From Deltaproteobacteria bacterium (GTDB lineage Bacteria; Desulfobacterota; JAFDED01): DNA of 64,000 bases. The number at the start of each line of letters is the position of its first letter. Within the stretch, counting starts at the first letter, position 1. This document shows, one piece after another, positions 10,495 to 18,597 of this stretch. The stretch covers positions 1 through 64,000 of the forward strand of contig JAFDED010000002.1 in the NCBI GenBank assembly GCA_019310535.1, written 5' to 3'. The notes beneath the pieces are model-generated. The model ran no database searches, was not told the DNA's origin, and saw nothing but the letters and a program-made list of their open reading frames with translations. Both the position numbers and the translations under genes were made by a program.

Positions 10495-10995
10495 TTGAAA
10501 AACTTAAAAAGATGCTTTCTATGGTTGGATGATCATTTCGAGGAACTCTTCCTGGTGCTCACCCTGAGCGCTATGACCATCTTGATTTTCAGTCAGACTT
10601 TTTTGCGGTTCTCCATCCGTAAAACCCCATCATGGACCCAGGAGCTTGCGCAGTTCTTTCAAGTCTATTTTGTATACCTCGGGGCAAGTTATGCTATAAA
10701 AAAAGATGCCCACATTAAAATCACCTTCGTCGGAAAGGTATTGCCGTCGTTTCTGCGTAAAAGTTTTGAAATCTTAGGTCCTTGTTGTTTTATTGTCTTT
10801 TGCTTTATTCTGATTTATTGGGGCATTCCACTGTGCAATGATATCAGAAAGTTCAACCAGGTCTCCGCAGCAATGCGGCTTCCCATGTACATTCCTTACA
10901 TCGCTCTCCCGATGGGAGGTATCATTATGAGCTTTCGGCTGATCCAGAAGGTTTTAGAAACGGTTTCAAAAAAGGATAATTCATCCGGGATATAA
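10495..10995 (+). CDS. dctQ: TRAP transporter small permease
   Basis: 166 residues from a TTG start at 10495 with AAGGGGA upstream. Four hydrophobic segments are visible, as expected for DctQ, with the family motif around FLRFSIRKTPSWTQELAQF and the AIKKDAHIKI segment. It forms the membrane complex with DctM and helps dock the periplasmic binding protein. Short spacing on both sides indicates co-transcription with dctM and dctP. Confidence 0.9.
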   Translation: MKNLKRCFLWLDDHFEELFLVLTLSAMTILIFSQTFLRFSIRKTPSWTQELAQFFQVYFVYLGASYAIKKDAHIKITFVGKVLPSFLRKSFEILGPCCFIVFCFILIYWGIPLCNDIRKFNQVSAAMRLPMYIPYIALPMGGIIMSFRLIQKVLETVSKKDNSSGI

Positions 10996-11053
10996 GTGGG
11001 CAGGTCGGATGCTTCTTTTTTTGTCACTATCAATGGGAAAAGGAGGGTAGAAA

Positions 11054-12073
11054 ATGAAAAAGTCATCAAGGGTATTTATTTTTCTGTTGTTGGCACTGTG
11101 TCTCTTGACAGTTCTTCCGAAGAGCGCCGACGCGGCAAAATATCTGATCCGGGCCGCGACGGTCTTGATTGACGAGTCTCCCACGGCAAAATGTCTTTTC
11201 ATGTTCCGGGACATCGTGGAGTCGCAGACATGGGGCGATGTGGAGGTTCAGGTTTTCACGGGCGGCAAGCTGGGTGACGAGCGGCCCAACATTGAAGCGA
11301 TTCAACTGAACAATATACAGGTGGCCACCCCGTCGGTGGGTGTGCTGGCTAACTTCAGCAACGAGGTCCGGGTCATCAACCTCCCGTTTCTTTTGACCAA
11401 CCAGAAAGTGGCCTTCAAAGTTCTGGAAGAGGACCCCATCGGAAAAAAGATACTGGCCGGGCTTTCCAAAATCGGGATCATCGGGCTCGGCTTTACCGAT
11501 TATGGAATGCGGAACCTGACGAGCAAAAAGAAAATTAAGACTCTGGCTGACCTGAAGGGCATGAAGGTCCGAACAATGAAGGTTCCGGATCATTTGACAC
11601 TTTGGAAATCGCTGGGCGCCAACCCGACCCCCATAGCATGGTCCGAGGTCTATACCGCCCTTCAGCAGGGTGTGGTGGACGGACAGGAGAACCCCTTCGA
11701 GACCATCTACCTGACCAAGTTCTACGAAGTGCAGAAGTACATCACGGTGGTAGGCCACATCTATGACGTCCAGCCGGTCATCATGTCCAAGAAGTTTTAC
11801 GACAGCCTGCCTCCGAACTACCAGAAAATCATGTATATGGCAGCGGATATCGCAACGAAGTTCAACTGGTACCTCACGGGCGAGCAAAACCTGATGTACA
11901 AGGAACAATGCGAGAAAGCAGGGATGAAGGTGAATTATTTTTCAGAGGCGGATATGGCCAAAAGCCGGGAACTCAATAAGCCCCTTTTTGACCAGATTCG
12001 GAAGGTTGCCGGGGATGCGCTTGTGAACGAATACATCGCCGCAGTTGAGAAGGCGAAAAAAGAGCTCAAATAG
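11054..12073 (+). CDS. dctP: TRAP transporter substrate-binding protein
   Basis: 339 residues with a cleavable signal peptide (MKKSSRVFIFLLLALCLL, cut near SADAA). The DctP fold is shown by QVFTGGKLGDERPNIEAIQ, the arginine-bearing KGMKVRTMKV that usually clamps the substrate carboxylate, and PIAWSEVYTALQQGVVDGQE. It captures an organic acid in the periplasm for DctQM. AGGAGGG precedes the ATG. The substrate cannot be named from sequence; the lost upstream gene might have shown it. Confidence 0.94.
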   Translation: MKKSSRVFIFLLLALCLLTVLPKSADAAKYLIRAATVLIDESPTAKCLFMFRDIVESQTWGDVEVQVFTGGKLGDERPNIEAIQLNNIQVATPSVGVLANFSNEVRVINLPFLLTNQKVAFKVLEEDPIGKKILAGLSKIGIIGLGFTDYGMRNLTSKKKIKTLADLKGMKVRTMKVPDHLTLWKSLGANPTPIAWSEVYTALQQGVVDGQENPFETIYLTKFYEVQKYITVVGHIYDVQPVIMSKKFYDSLPPNYQKIMYMAADIATKFNWYLTGEQNLMYKEQCEKAGMKVNYFSEADMAKSRELNKPLFDQIRKVAGDALVNEYIAAVEKAKKELK

Positions 12074-12138
12074 TAGGCTCGCGTTCCTGGCTTTGCGAGT
12101 GTGAAAAGCATCCGACTTTGCCCAGATCTATCCACGTA

Positions 12139-12166
12139 TAGGGGATGGATTCCAATTCATCCCCTA
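12139..12166 (+). terminator. hairpin downstream of dctP
   Basis: TAGGGGATG (12139-12147), a 10-base loop and CATCCCCTA (12158-12166) form a perfect 9-bp stem. The downstream tract is only moderately T-rich, so its strength as an intrinsic terminator is uncertain. Confidence 0.45.
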
Positions 12167-12237
12167 AACTTATCTTCTTCTGGTTTCAATAAGTTAGTTA
12201 TCTCTTTACTCAACTTGAGGCAGTACATAGCAAGTAA

Positions 12238-12492
12238 TCATATTCCTCTTAAGTAACTACCAAACCTCTCTACAGCCATTCTCATATCCTGTTCCTCTAC
12301 AGTGTTATACCTGAGAAACATAGACTCAGTCTTATGTCCTGCCATAGCCATGATAACAGAACAATGAGGAGCTAATTCATCCTGAAGCTTTAGCCATTCA
12401 TTCAAGGATATAACGTTATCAGTAGTAAAGACATCAATTGTGAAAGTATCCATGAAAATCACAAACAGGCACATTAGAAACTTTCGAACCAA
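12238..12492 (-). pseudogene. C-terminal remnant of a tyrosine recombinase/integrase
   Basis: The frame ends with IMAMAGHKTESMFLRYNTVE, then DMRMAVERFGSYLRG, a clear match to the last part of phage-type tyrosine recombinases: the box-II GHKT and the nucleophilic Tyr in FLRYNTV (Tyr62 of this frame). The catalytic Arg boxes and everything N-terminal are absent; the first 40 residues of the frame are not integrase-like and overlap the MutY-like gene. The recognisable remnant is about 12238-12370. It marks a past integration event in an A/T-rich patch. Confidence 0.7.
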
Positions 12493-13261
12493 GGTGTTTG
12501 CGTTTTATAAAACGCAGGGACGCGATTTGCCCTGGAGAAAAACAACCGACCCTTACAAGATTTTGATTTCGGAATTTATGCTGCAGCAGACACAAGTCAG
12601 CAGGGTAATTGAATACTTCGGAAAATGGATCAAGCTGTGGCCGACGATTAACCATTTGGCGCGGGCGACCCGGTCAGAAGTATTGATGGCCTGGATGGGT
12701 CTGGGGTATAACACCCGTGCGGTTAATCTCCACAGGGCTGCTAAGATTATCATTAAGGACTACGACAGCAATGTCCTCGAAGCGGTGGAGTGTTACAAAG
12801 AGATTGCGGGAATTGGTGAGTATACATCGAGAGCTGTCCGGATCTTTGCTGCAAACGCCGATCTGGTAACTGTGGATACAAATATCAGGCGTATTCTGAT
12901 CCATGAGTTTCGTCTTTCTGAGGATATCTCTGGTGGGGCACTCTTGAGTATAGCTGAACGTTGTCTTCCAAAAGGCAGAAGCAGAAAGTGGCACAATGCG
13001 TTGATGGATTATGGTGCGCTGTATCTCACAGGAACTAAAACCGGAATAAGACCCAAAACACAACAATCGACGTTTTTTAAAGGATCGGACCGGCAAATCC
13101 GCGCTCATATATTGCGTACGCTGTTGCTACAAACTTCCTCATTGTCGGAATTATACAATACATGTAGCGTTGAGGAAAAAAGATTACTGAGAATTCTCGA
13201 TAAAATGGTTCATGAACAATTGATTGCTATAAGGAACAAGCGGTATCAGTTGAAAGAATGA
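12440..13261 (+). CDS. MutY-like HhH-GPD DNA glycosylase without the Fe-S motif
   Basis: 273 residues from GTG at 12440 (or 269 from ATG at 12452). Family: A/G-specific adenine glycosylase. GRDLPWRKTTDPYKILISE, FMLQQTQVSRV with the catalytic Glu45, the helix-hairpin-helix EIAGIGEYTSRAV (121-133) and the catalytic Asp146 in VTVDTNIRR are all intact. The C-X6-C-X2-C-X5-C cluster that normally follows is missing (the segment after MDYGALYLTG has no cysteine), and there is no NUDIX-like 8-oxoG-reading domain. The gene is clearly A/T-richer than its neighbours and abuts an integrase remnant, so horizontal origin is likely. It could process A:G mispairs or another base lesion. Confidence 0.8.
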   Translation: MKVSMKITNRHIRNFRTKVFAFYKTQGRDLPWRKTTDPYKILISEFMLQQTQVSRVIEYFGKWIKLWPTINHLARATRSEVLMAWMGLGYNTRAVNLHRAAKIIIKDYDSNVLEAVECYKEIAGIGEYTSRAVRIFAANADLVTVDTNIRRILIHEFRLSEDISGGALLSIAERCLPKGRSRKWHNALMDYGALYLTGTKTGIRPKTQQSTFFKGSDRQIRAHILRTLLLQTSSLSELYNTCSVEEKRLLRILDKMVHEQLIAIRNKRYQLKE

Positions 13262-13299
13262 ATCCCATTGCCTCCAGAGCCTTATAACCCGTATGGTAG

Positions 13300-14457
13300 T
13301 TACAAGGGATCGTCGAAGGGTCTGTCGTACCCGGTAAGTTCCACATAACCAACCCCCCTAACTGGTCGCCCCCTGGCGGTCCCCGTTATGGACACGCTTC
13401 CTTCCCAGTAGGTTACCCCGGTGGTGTTCGGAGTGAGCATTTCCTGATCCTCCAGGTTTGAAGTAATGGTGATGTCCAGTTGCGCCGGATGGACCCGCAG
13501 CCTCCAGCGGGAGGGGTATCGCGCTCCCGTGTGCGTACTTTTCCATGTATCCAAAACTTCAACTCGAAAATCCTCTCTTGACAAATGGCTGCTTTCCCCG
13601 GAGGCACGGACAAAGGTCCCGCCGGATACCGGGCTGTATCCTCCTTTTTTCTGCCGCAGCAGATAGATCATCACCTCGGTGTCGTCTTCGAGTTGCACGC
13701 TGAACCAGTCCCAACCGGCCAGGTCCGGCTCTAAGGGTGCGGAGCTGAATTCATGATCCATCCATGCTGTTCCCCGGACGCTGAAGGTTCTTCCTCTCGC
13801 GGTCATCGTGCCCTTGGTGTTCAACCGTGTAAGGGAGTAATAGCAACTGGCTCTCTCCCTCGTTGTGCCTTTCAGGCTGTAGCCTTCTTTTCCATGCAGA
13901 ACGGGTTCCTTTTTCGATCTCAGGTTCAGGATAAAAGAGAAATTATCCGCTGATGCCGATAATTGATGTTCCATCTGGTTTATTCGGGCGGACCATTTGT
14001 TTAAAAAGACAGACGTTACCCCTGATTCTTGCCGTGCGCCCGCTAATCCCATGGCACCCCGTCCCATACGCTCCGCATGATAAAAACGATTTCCATCAAT
14101 GTCCGACAGGGCCGCGTGTGCGAGGAAAATGTGCTGGGTACGCCAGGTCGAGGGAGGTTTGGGCCACATGTTTTCAGCGCCGGGCGGACTGATTTGCCTC
14201 CGGAAGAAGGTAAGTTGAAATCCGTAGCGCTCACGGTTTTGTGTCATCACATTGCCTGTATAGTACCACCATTCGGTGCGATACCCCGGGTGTGCTCCAT
14301 GGTCTCGTGGGAATGTAAGGTTACATGGGCCGGTAACCGGCAGGTAGGAAGAAGCTTCCGAAATCATCGGCGAGGCCCATGTATCAATGATTCCCGCACA
14401 CGGCATGATAACAATGGACAATACGAAAACCAGCGTATGACTGCAAGCAATTTTCAT
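13300..14457 (-). CDS. AttH-like (CrtC/lipocalin-like) exported protein
   Basis: 385 residues with an N-terminal signal peptide ending near DTWAS. It belongs to the AttH/hydroxyneurosporene-synthase-like family: GYRTEWWYYTGNV near the N-terminus, TAWMDHEFSS and GWDWFSVQLEDDTEVMIYL in the middle, and GVTYWEGSVSITG late. Family members form two lipocalin-like barrels. In AttEFGH clusters this protein is paired with a LolCDE-like ABC exporter, exactly as here: its start lies 1 base past the permease stop. Its ligand is unknown; a hydrophobic or peptide cargo handled at the outer face of the inner membrane is the usual guess. Confidence 0.85.
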   Translation of the reverse strand: MKIACSHTLVFVLSIVIMPCAGIIDTWASPMISEASSYLPVTGPCNLTFPRDHGAHPGYRTEWWYYTGNVMTQNRERYGFQLTFFRRQISPPGAENMWPKPPSTWRTQHIFLAHAALSDIDGNRFYHAERMGRGAMGLAGARQESGVTSVFLNKWSARINQMEHQLSASADNFSFILNLRSKKEPVLHGKEGYSLKGTTRERASCYYSLTRLNTKGTMTARGRTFSVRGTAWMDHEFSSAPLEPDLAGWDWFSVQLEDDTEVMIYLLRQKKGGYSPVSGGTFVRASGESSHLSREDFRVEVLDTWKSTHTGARYPSRWRLRVHPAQLDITITSNLEDQEMLTPNTTGVTYWEGSVSITGTARGRPVRGVGYVELTGYDRPFDDPL

Positions 14458-14458
14458 G

Positions 14459-17056
14459 TCAATGATCCCTCAGGGCCAGGGCGTGAGGCTGCCGAAACGC
14501 CAGTTTGATGGCGGGAAGCGCTCCCAGCAATGCCGTCATGAGAATCAAAGGCAACGACGACAGTAAGACTGGCCATTCAACGCTATACATGAATGTCCAG
14601 CCGAAAGACTGCCGGTTGATAACAAACACCAAAAGGTGAGACAGGAGAAATCCACACCCCAGCCCCAGGCATTCTCCCGCCGTGACCAAAAGAATCGCCT
14701 CCCAGAATATCATAGCCCGAATCTGCCCGAAGCTCGCCCCAACGGCCACTAAGGTATGTAACTGCTGCGTTCGTTCCAAAACCAGCACTGTCAATGTGGT
14801 GGTGATCCCCAGGGCGGCTACAAGCAGGGCGATCAAAAGAAGCACGGTGGTGACAGCGAAGGTTTCATCAAAGATGCGGAGAATTTCTCTGCGGAGCGAT
14901 CCGCCGATGGTTATCTCTAATGCATGATCTTGTCCGCAGCATGCGATGATCTCACCGCGTAGCTCAGCGGCTGCGGCTTCAAGGTCCTTGTTCCGATCGT
15001 GAAAATAAATCCGGACGCCGCTCCACGACCGATCCCCAGTGTATTCCCGGAAAAAGGGGAGGGCACAATAGACTATGCCGCCTTGAGTGCGATAATCGCG
15101 AAAGACACCCAGAATAGGAAGATCAAAGGTTACGCCTTCTATCTGGGCGCGATAACGGTCGCCGATGGTGAGACCTGTCTGATTTGAAAACACCTCGGAA
15201 ACCAGGACGCCCCGGCCTCGGTTGAATTCCGGCATTATATCTTTGGGGTCGCCTCGCAAAAAGAGTAAACTTCCGTAGCGCATGAAGCGGGCGAAATCAA
15301 AGGCCTGGAATTGGTAGGGGACTTTTCCGTAGCGAAGCCGAATTTGGCGGTAAGGAATAAAGTCAGCCGGGGTTTGCAGTCTTTTAAGTCTCTCAACAAT
15401 CACTGGGGGCAAAGGATCTCTATAGTGATTGATGCCGGCCATTGAAGGACGGAGAAAAAGGTCGGCGCTGATTGTTTGATGTACCCATATTTCTACGGTT
15501 TTTCTAAAACTGTGAACCATGATCACCAGGCCTATAAAAAGTGCAACGGCTGTAATGAGCGCCGCCACGGAAATGGCTGTCCGTATTCCTGTGTCGCGGA
15601 CGTATCGGCCGGCCAGATAACCGGGCTGTCCTGCAAAACGGCGAAGGAGCGACGGAAGACATGCACCCATAACATGCAAAAACAACGGTGACAACAAAGA
15701 AAAACCCAAAAAAAGAAAAAGCGTCGAGAGGTAGCCCGGTATTGGGAGTCTATATACACTGGGAAGTTGAGACAACGGCCATGCCAGAGTTATAAGGAGC
15801 AGGCCGAATATAGCAAGCCTTCTGAACGATTTCCGTTGTTTCGGTACTATATCGTGTAGTAACAGAGCTTCTCGCGGCGCCACTTTCATGGCTTCCCGAG
15901 CGGGCTGGTATGAAGCCGCCACCGAGATGAGAATGGTGATCAGAAAAGAAAGGAGCAGTTCCCAGGAGTCCAATTCCAACCGATCCACGTGAACCCGGAC
16001 GAAAAGGTTGGTGATGGTGTAGCTTATCCGTTCAAGTAATTGCCGCACCAGGAAAGAACTGATGGGAATAGCCATAACCCAACCAAAAAAACCGAAAAAG
16101 GCGCCTTCTGCAAGAAACAAAAGAAACAGCAGGCGAGAGGAAGCTCCCACGGAACGGAGAATGGCCAATTCGTGCCGTCGTGAAGCCGCATGCAATGCCA
16201 CGAGGCTATAGACCAAATACATACCTACAAATAATGAGACAAAGCTCAGAAGGGAAAGATTGAGCTGATACGCTCGAATCATCAGGATGCCGCTCTCTTT
16301 GGCCTCCGAAGGTCGCTCTATAGTGATCCCTTTGGGAAGCATGGCTTGAATTTCCTGAACATCAGCATCCGTGGCGGTGGGCCGCAAGAGAAGGTCGATT
16401 CGATCCACAAGGCCGTGCAATCCCATAAATTCCTGCATTGTCGAAATATCAACTAATGCTACATTTCCGCCGTCCACCAAAGCCAGCCCCTGGGAGGCCA
16501 GTGTCCCAATGACGCGAAAGGCGCCCTTCTGCTGGACATGTTCCAGAATCAAACGCCCGCCTTTTGCAAGGTGATATTTTTCAGCAAGACGCTGACTGGC
16601 AATCAGCGTATAGGGTGTGCTCAATAGTTCGATCCAGAGGGAGGATTGCTCAGAGTCCGCCTTCTCAATCCGCCAGCTACGGAGGGGGCGATCCAGGATG
16701 GGATCAAGTCCAATGAGCATAAACGGTTCCGGTGTTTCGTGCGCCGGCAGGATATATGTTGTCAGCAGCGGGGAGGCGGCCTGAACGGCCTGATGAGTCA
16801 GCAACGTGGCGACAAGGTCATCCGGTACACGTGCTCCTGGACGGACCACCACCCAGTCTGCCTTGCCTGCAAAGATATCCATGCTGTTGATGAAAGATTC
16901 AAGAGAGGCATTAATAGAAAGCCGAACGCTCGTAAAGACCGAGGCGCCCAGGCTTATGCCGAGCAGAACCGCTAGAGTGCGCCAACGATGCTTCAGCAAC
17001 TCACGCACGCTAAACCAGATCAATAACCGAAAAAATAACACTACGGTGCGCAGCAT
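14459..17056 (-). CDS. FtsX-type ABC permease, double-length (AttF/AttG fusion type)
   Basis: 865 residues with two MacB/FtsX modules in one chain. The first has TM1 near LLKHRWRTLAVLLGISLGA, a periplasmic MacB core, then three TMs with HELAILRSVGAS. A middle TM block (GYLSTLFLFLGFSLLSPLF) follows, then the second module ending with TMs carrying QLHTLVAVGASFGQIRAM. It overlaps the ATPase gene by 16 bases and precedes the AttH gene by 1 base. It should form a mechanotransmission-type complex with that ATPase, moving lipid, lipoprotein or peptide rather than small solutes. Confidence 0.88.
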   Translation of the reverse strand: MLRTVVLFFRLLIWFSVRELLKHRWRTLAVLLGISLGASVFTSVRLSINASLESFINSMDIFAGKADWVVVRPGARVPDDLVATLLTHQAVQAASPLLTTYILPAHETPEPFMLIGLDPILDRPLRSWRIEKADSEQSSLWIELLSTPYTLIASQRLAEKYHLAKGGRLILEHVQQKGAFRVIGTLASQGLALVDGGNVALVDISTMQEFMGLHGLVDRIDLLLRPTATDADVQEIQAMLPKGITIERPSEAKESGILMIRAYQLNLSLLSFVSLFVGMYLVYSLVALHAASRRHELAILRSVGASSRLLFLLFLAEGAFFGFFGWVMAIPISSFLVRQLLERISYTITNLFVRVHVDRLELDSWELLLSFLITILISVAASYQPAREAMKVAPREALLLHDIVPKQRKSFRRLAIFGLLLITLAWPLSQLPSVYRLPIPGYLSTLFLFLGFSLLSPLFLHVMGACLPSLLRRFAGQPGYLAGRYVRDTGIRTAISVAALITAVALFIGLVIMVHSFRKTVEIWVHQTISADLFLRPSMAGINHYRDPLPPVIVERLKRLQTPADFIPYRQIRLRYGKVPYQFQAFDFARFMRYGSLLFLRGDPKDIMPEFNRGRGVLVSEVFSNQTGLTIGDRYRAQIEGVTFDLPILGVFRDYRTQGGIVYCALPFFREYTGDRSWSGVRIYFHDRNKDLEAAAAELRGEIIACCGQDHALEITIGGSLRREILRIFDETFAVTTVLLLIALLVAALGITTTLTVLVLERTQQLHTLVAVGASFGQIRAMIFWEAILLVTAGECLGLGCGFLLSHLLVFVINRQSFGWTFMYSVEWPVLLSSLPLILMTALLGALPAIKLAFRQPHALALRDH

Positions 17057-17748
17057 ATCGTGTCGGTAATGGAGCCGTCTTTGAGACAGATCCGCAGAGT
17101 GGCATGAGGATCTGCGATCTTGCTATGAGTGGCGATGATTACAGTCCGTCCGAATCGACGATTCAACTCGGCCAGCAATTCAATGACAATTTCCCCGTTG
17201 CGGGTATCGAGGTTTCCGGTTGGTTCATCCGCAAGAATAATGGCTGGTTCATTGATGAGCGCCCGGGCTATGGCCGTGCGCTGCATTTCGCCTCCGGAAA
17301 GCTGAGAGGGAAGGTGGTTGATGCGCGAGTTGAGATTGAGCCAGCCCAACAATTCCATGGCTTTGTTCGTTACTCTCGCGTATGGGTGCCCGGCTAACAA
17401 AGCTGGAAGACTGACGTTTTCCAACACAGTGAGAGTGGGCAGCAGGTTAAAGGTCTGGAAGACCATTCCCACCACCTTGCGCCTATATTGTGTGAGCTGC
17501 ACCGGTGTCAATTGCTGCAAATCATTATTGGCCACAATGAGCGTGCCGCGGGATGGTGTGTCAAGGCCGGCCAGCAGTGCCAGAAGTGTGCTTTTTCCTG
17601 AACCGCTGTTCCCTTTTAAGGCGATCAATTCCCCTGATGAAATCTCGAGATTCACATTATTAATGCCGATAACCTCATTACCCCCCGGCTGATAAATACG
17701 AGTCAACCCTTTTGCAACAATAATTGGGTGATGAGAACGTTCAGTCAT
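17041..17748 (-). CDS. LolD/MacB-type ABC transporter ATPase
   Basis: 235 residues. Walker [11 protein letters not shown]-loop [18 protein letters not shown], signature [15 protein letters not shown], Walker [14 protein letters not shown] and the H-loop IATHS are all intact. The sequence is of the LolD/FtsE/MacB class. It is the first gene of a three-gene operon with the FtsX-type permease and the AttH-like protein, matching AttE. ATP binding would drive conformational work in the membrane complex. Confidence 0.92.
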   Translation of the reverse strand: MTERSHHPIIVAKGLTRIYQPGGNEVIGINNVNLEISSGELIALKGNSGSGKSTLLALLAGLDTPSRGTLIVANNDLQQLTPVQLTQYRRKVVGMVFQTFNLLPTLTVLENVSLPALLAGHPYARVTNKAMELLGWLNLNSRINHLPSQLSGGEMQRTAIARALINEPAIILADEPTGNLDTRNGEIVIELLAELNRRFGRTVIIATHSKIADPHATLRICLKDGSITDTICCAP

Positions 17749-17820
17749 GGATGGCTACACCGTTGATCATACGATAATAGAATTTATTGTACCATACCAT
17801 GATGATCAGGCTACTAACAA

Positions 17821-18045
17821 GTTGAGCTGTTCGGGGCCAAAACGGATGAGTTTTTTGAGACGGTAAAAACAATCAGAATGCATAAAACCGGTGGGCCCGA
17901 GGTCTTGATCCGGGAGGAGTATGATCCTGGTCGGCAGGGCCGGGTGAAGTTCTCCTCCGCCACGATTCGGAATTGTTGAGGCGATTGGTGCGGGCTATAC
18001 AGCGGCTAATGCCAGAATCGATTCATTCCTTGACCGGTGCTCGAA
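17821..18045 (+). pseudogene. decayed quinone oxidoreductase (zinc-free MDR family)
   Basis: Two short frames resemble parts of NADPH:quinone reductase. Frame 1 reads TVKTIRMHKTGGPEVLIRE then EYDPG, the family N-terminus, and hits a stop at 17979. Frame 2, from 17969, reads GIVEAIGAGYT, the conserved motif that normally lies some 45 residues further on. A deletion with a frameshift therefore joins the two parts, and the rest of the enzyme is missing. The upstream region holds no start signal I trust. Confidence 0.6.
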
Positions 18046-18058
18046 TTTCCTGTATATT
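18030..18058 (+). promoter_or_regulatory. sigma70-type promoter for the VOC gene
   Basis: TTGACC (18030-18035), 17 bases, TATATT (18053-18058), within the decayed quinone-reductase sequence. The predicted transcript starts near 18065, giving a leader of about 75 bases before the VOC start codon. Confidence 0.5.
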
Positions 18059-18138
18059 TCAATCGCATGTTCAGGCAATAGTGAATCTCTGGCCTCAGCG
18101 CCGAGAATGAAAAAAATTATTTTTCGGGAGGAAAAACG

Positions 18139-18519
18139 ATGGCATTCAGTTTAGATCACCTGCATATGAAGTGTCAGGATCCGGAAGAGTCTGCAAAATT
18201 TTACAAAGAAATGTTCGGTGCACGTGAAATCGCCCGCGTTGATCTGCGCGGCGCCCCCACCATCCGGATGGATCTCAATGGCGTTATCATCAACCTGAGC
18301 GGCAGGGCGCCGGGTGAGACAGAGCTGTATACCACCTTCGGCCTGGCTCATTATGGGATACTGGTCGATGATTTAGCTCAGACCTTCCAGAAGATGCGTG
18401 CGCAGGGGGTCTCGTTTATCATGGAACCCACAGAGACTGCGCCTGGTTTGAAGATCGCCTTCTTTCGCGGCCCGTCAGGTGAAATCGTTGAACTGCTGGA
18501 ACGAAAGCCCGTCTCCTGA
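18139..18519 (+). CDS. VOC (glyoxalase/bleomycin-resistance fold) protein
   Basis: 126 residues, a single vicinal-oxygen-chelate unit: LDHLHMKCQDPEESAKFY at the N-terminus and GPSGEIVELLE at the C-terminus supply the usual His and Glu metal ligands, with paired beta-alpha-beta-beta-beta modules of about 60 residues. The members closest in appearance are uncharacterised lactoylglutathione-lyase-like proteins. Substrate unknown. GGGAGG lies 8 bases before the ATG; an inverted-repeat terminator follows. Confidence 0.85.
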   Translation: MAFSLDHLHMKCQDPEESAKFYKEMFGAREIARVDLRGAPTIRMDLNGVIINLSGRAPGETELYTTFGLAHYGILVDDLAQTFQKMRAQGVSFIMEPTETAPGLKIAFFRGPSGEIVELLERKPVS

Positions 18520-18539
18520 CAGTCTGAGTTTTTGATATT

Positions 18540-18587
18540 TTTAGACAGGATAACGGCCTTATCATGTTATCCTGTCTAAACGTTTTT
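18540..18587. terminator. bidirectional terminator between VOC and apgM
   Basis: A perfect 15-bp inverted repeat: TTTAGACAGGATAAC at 18540-18554 and its complement at 18566-18580, with an 11-base loop. CGTTTTT follows on the plus strand and an A/T-rich tract flanks the other side, so it can serve both convergent genes. Confidence 0.85.
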
Positions 18588-18597
18588 CTCCATATAA

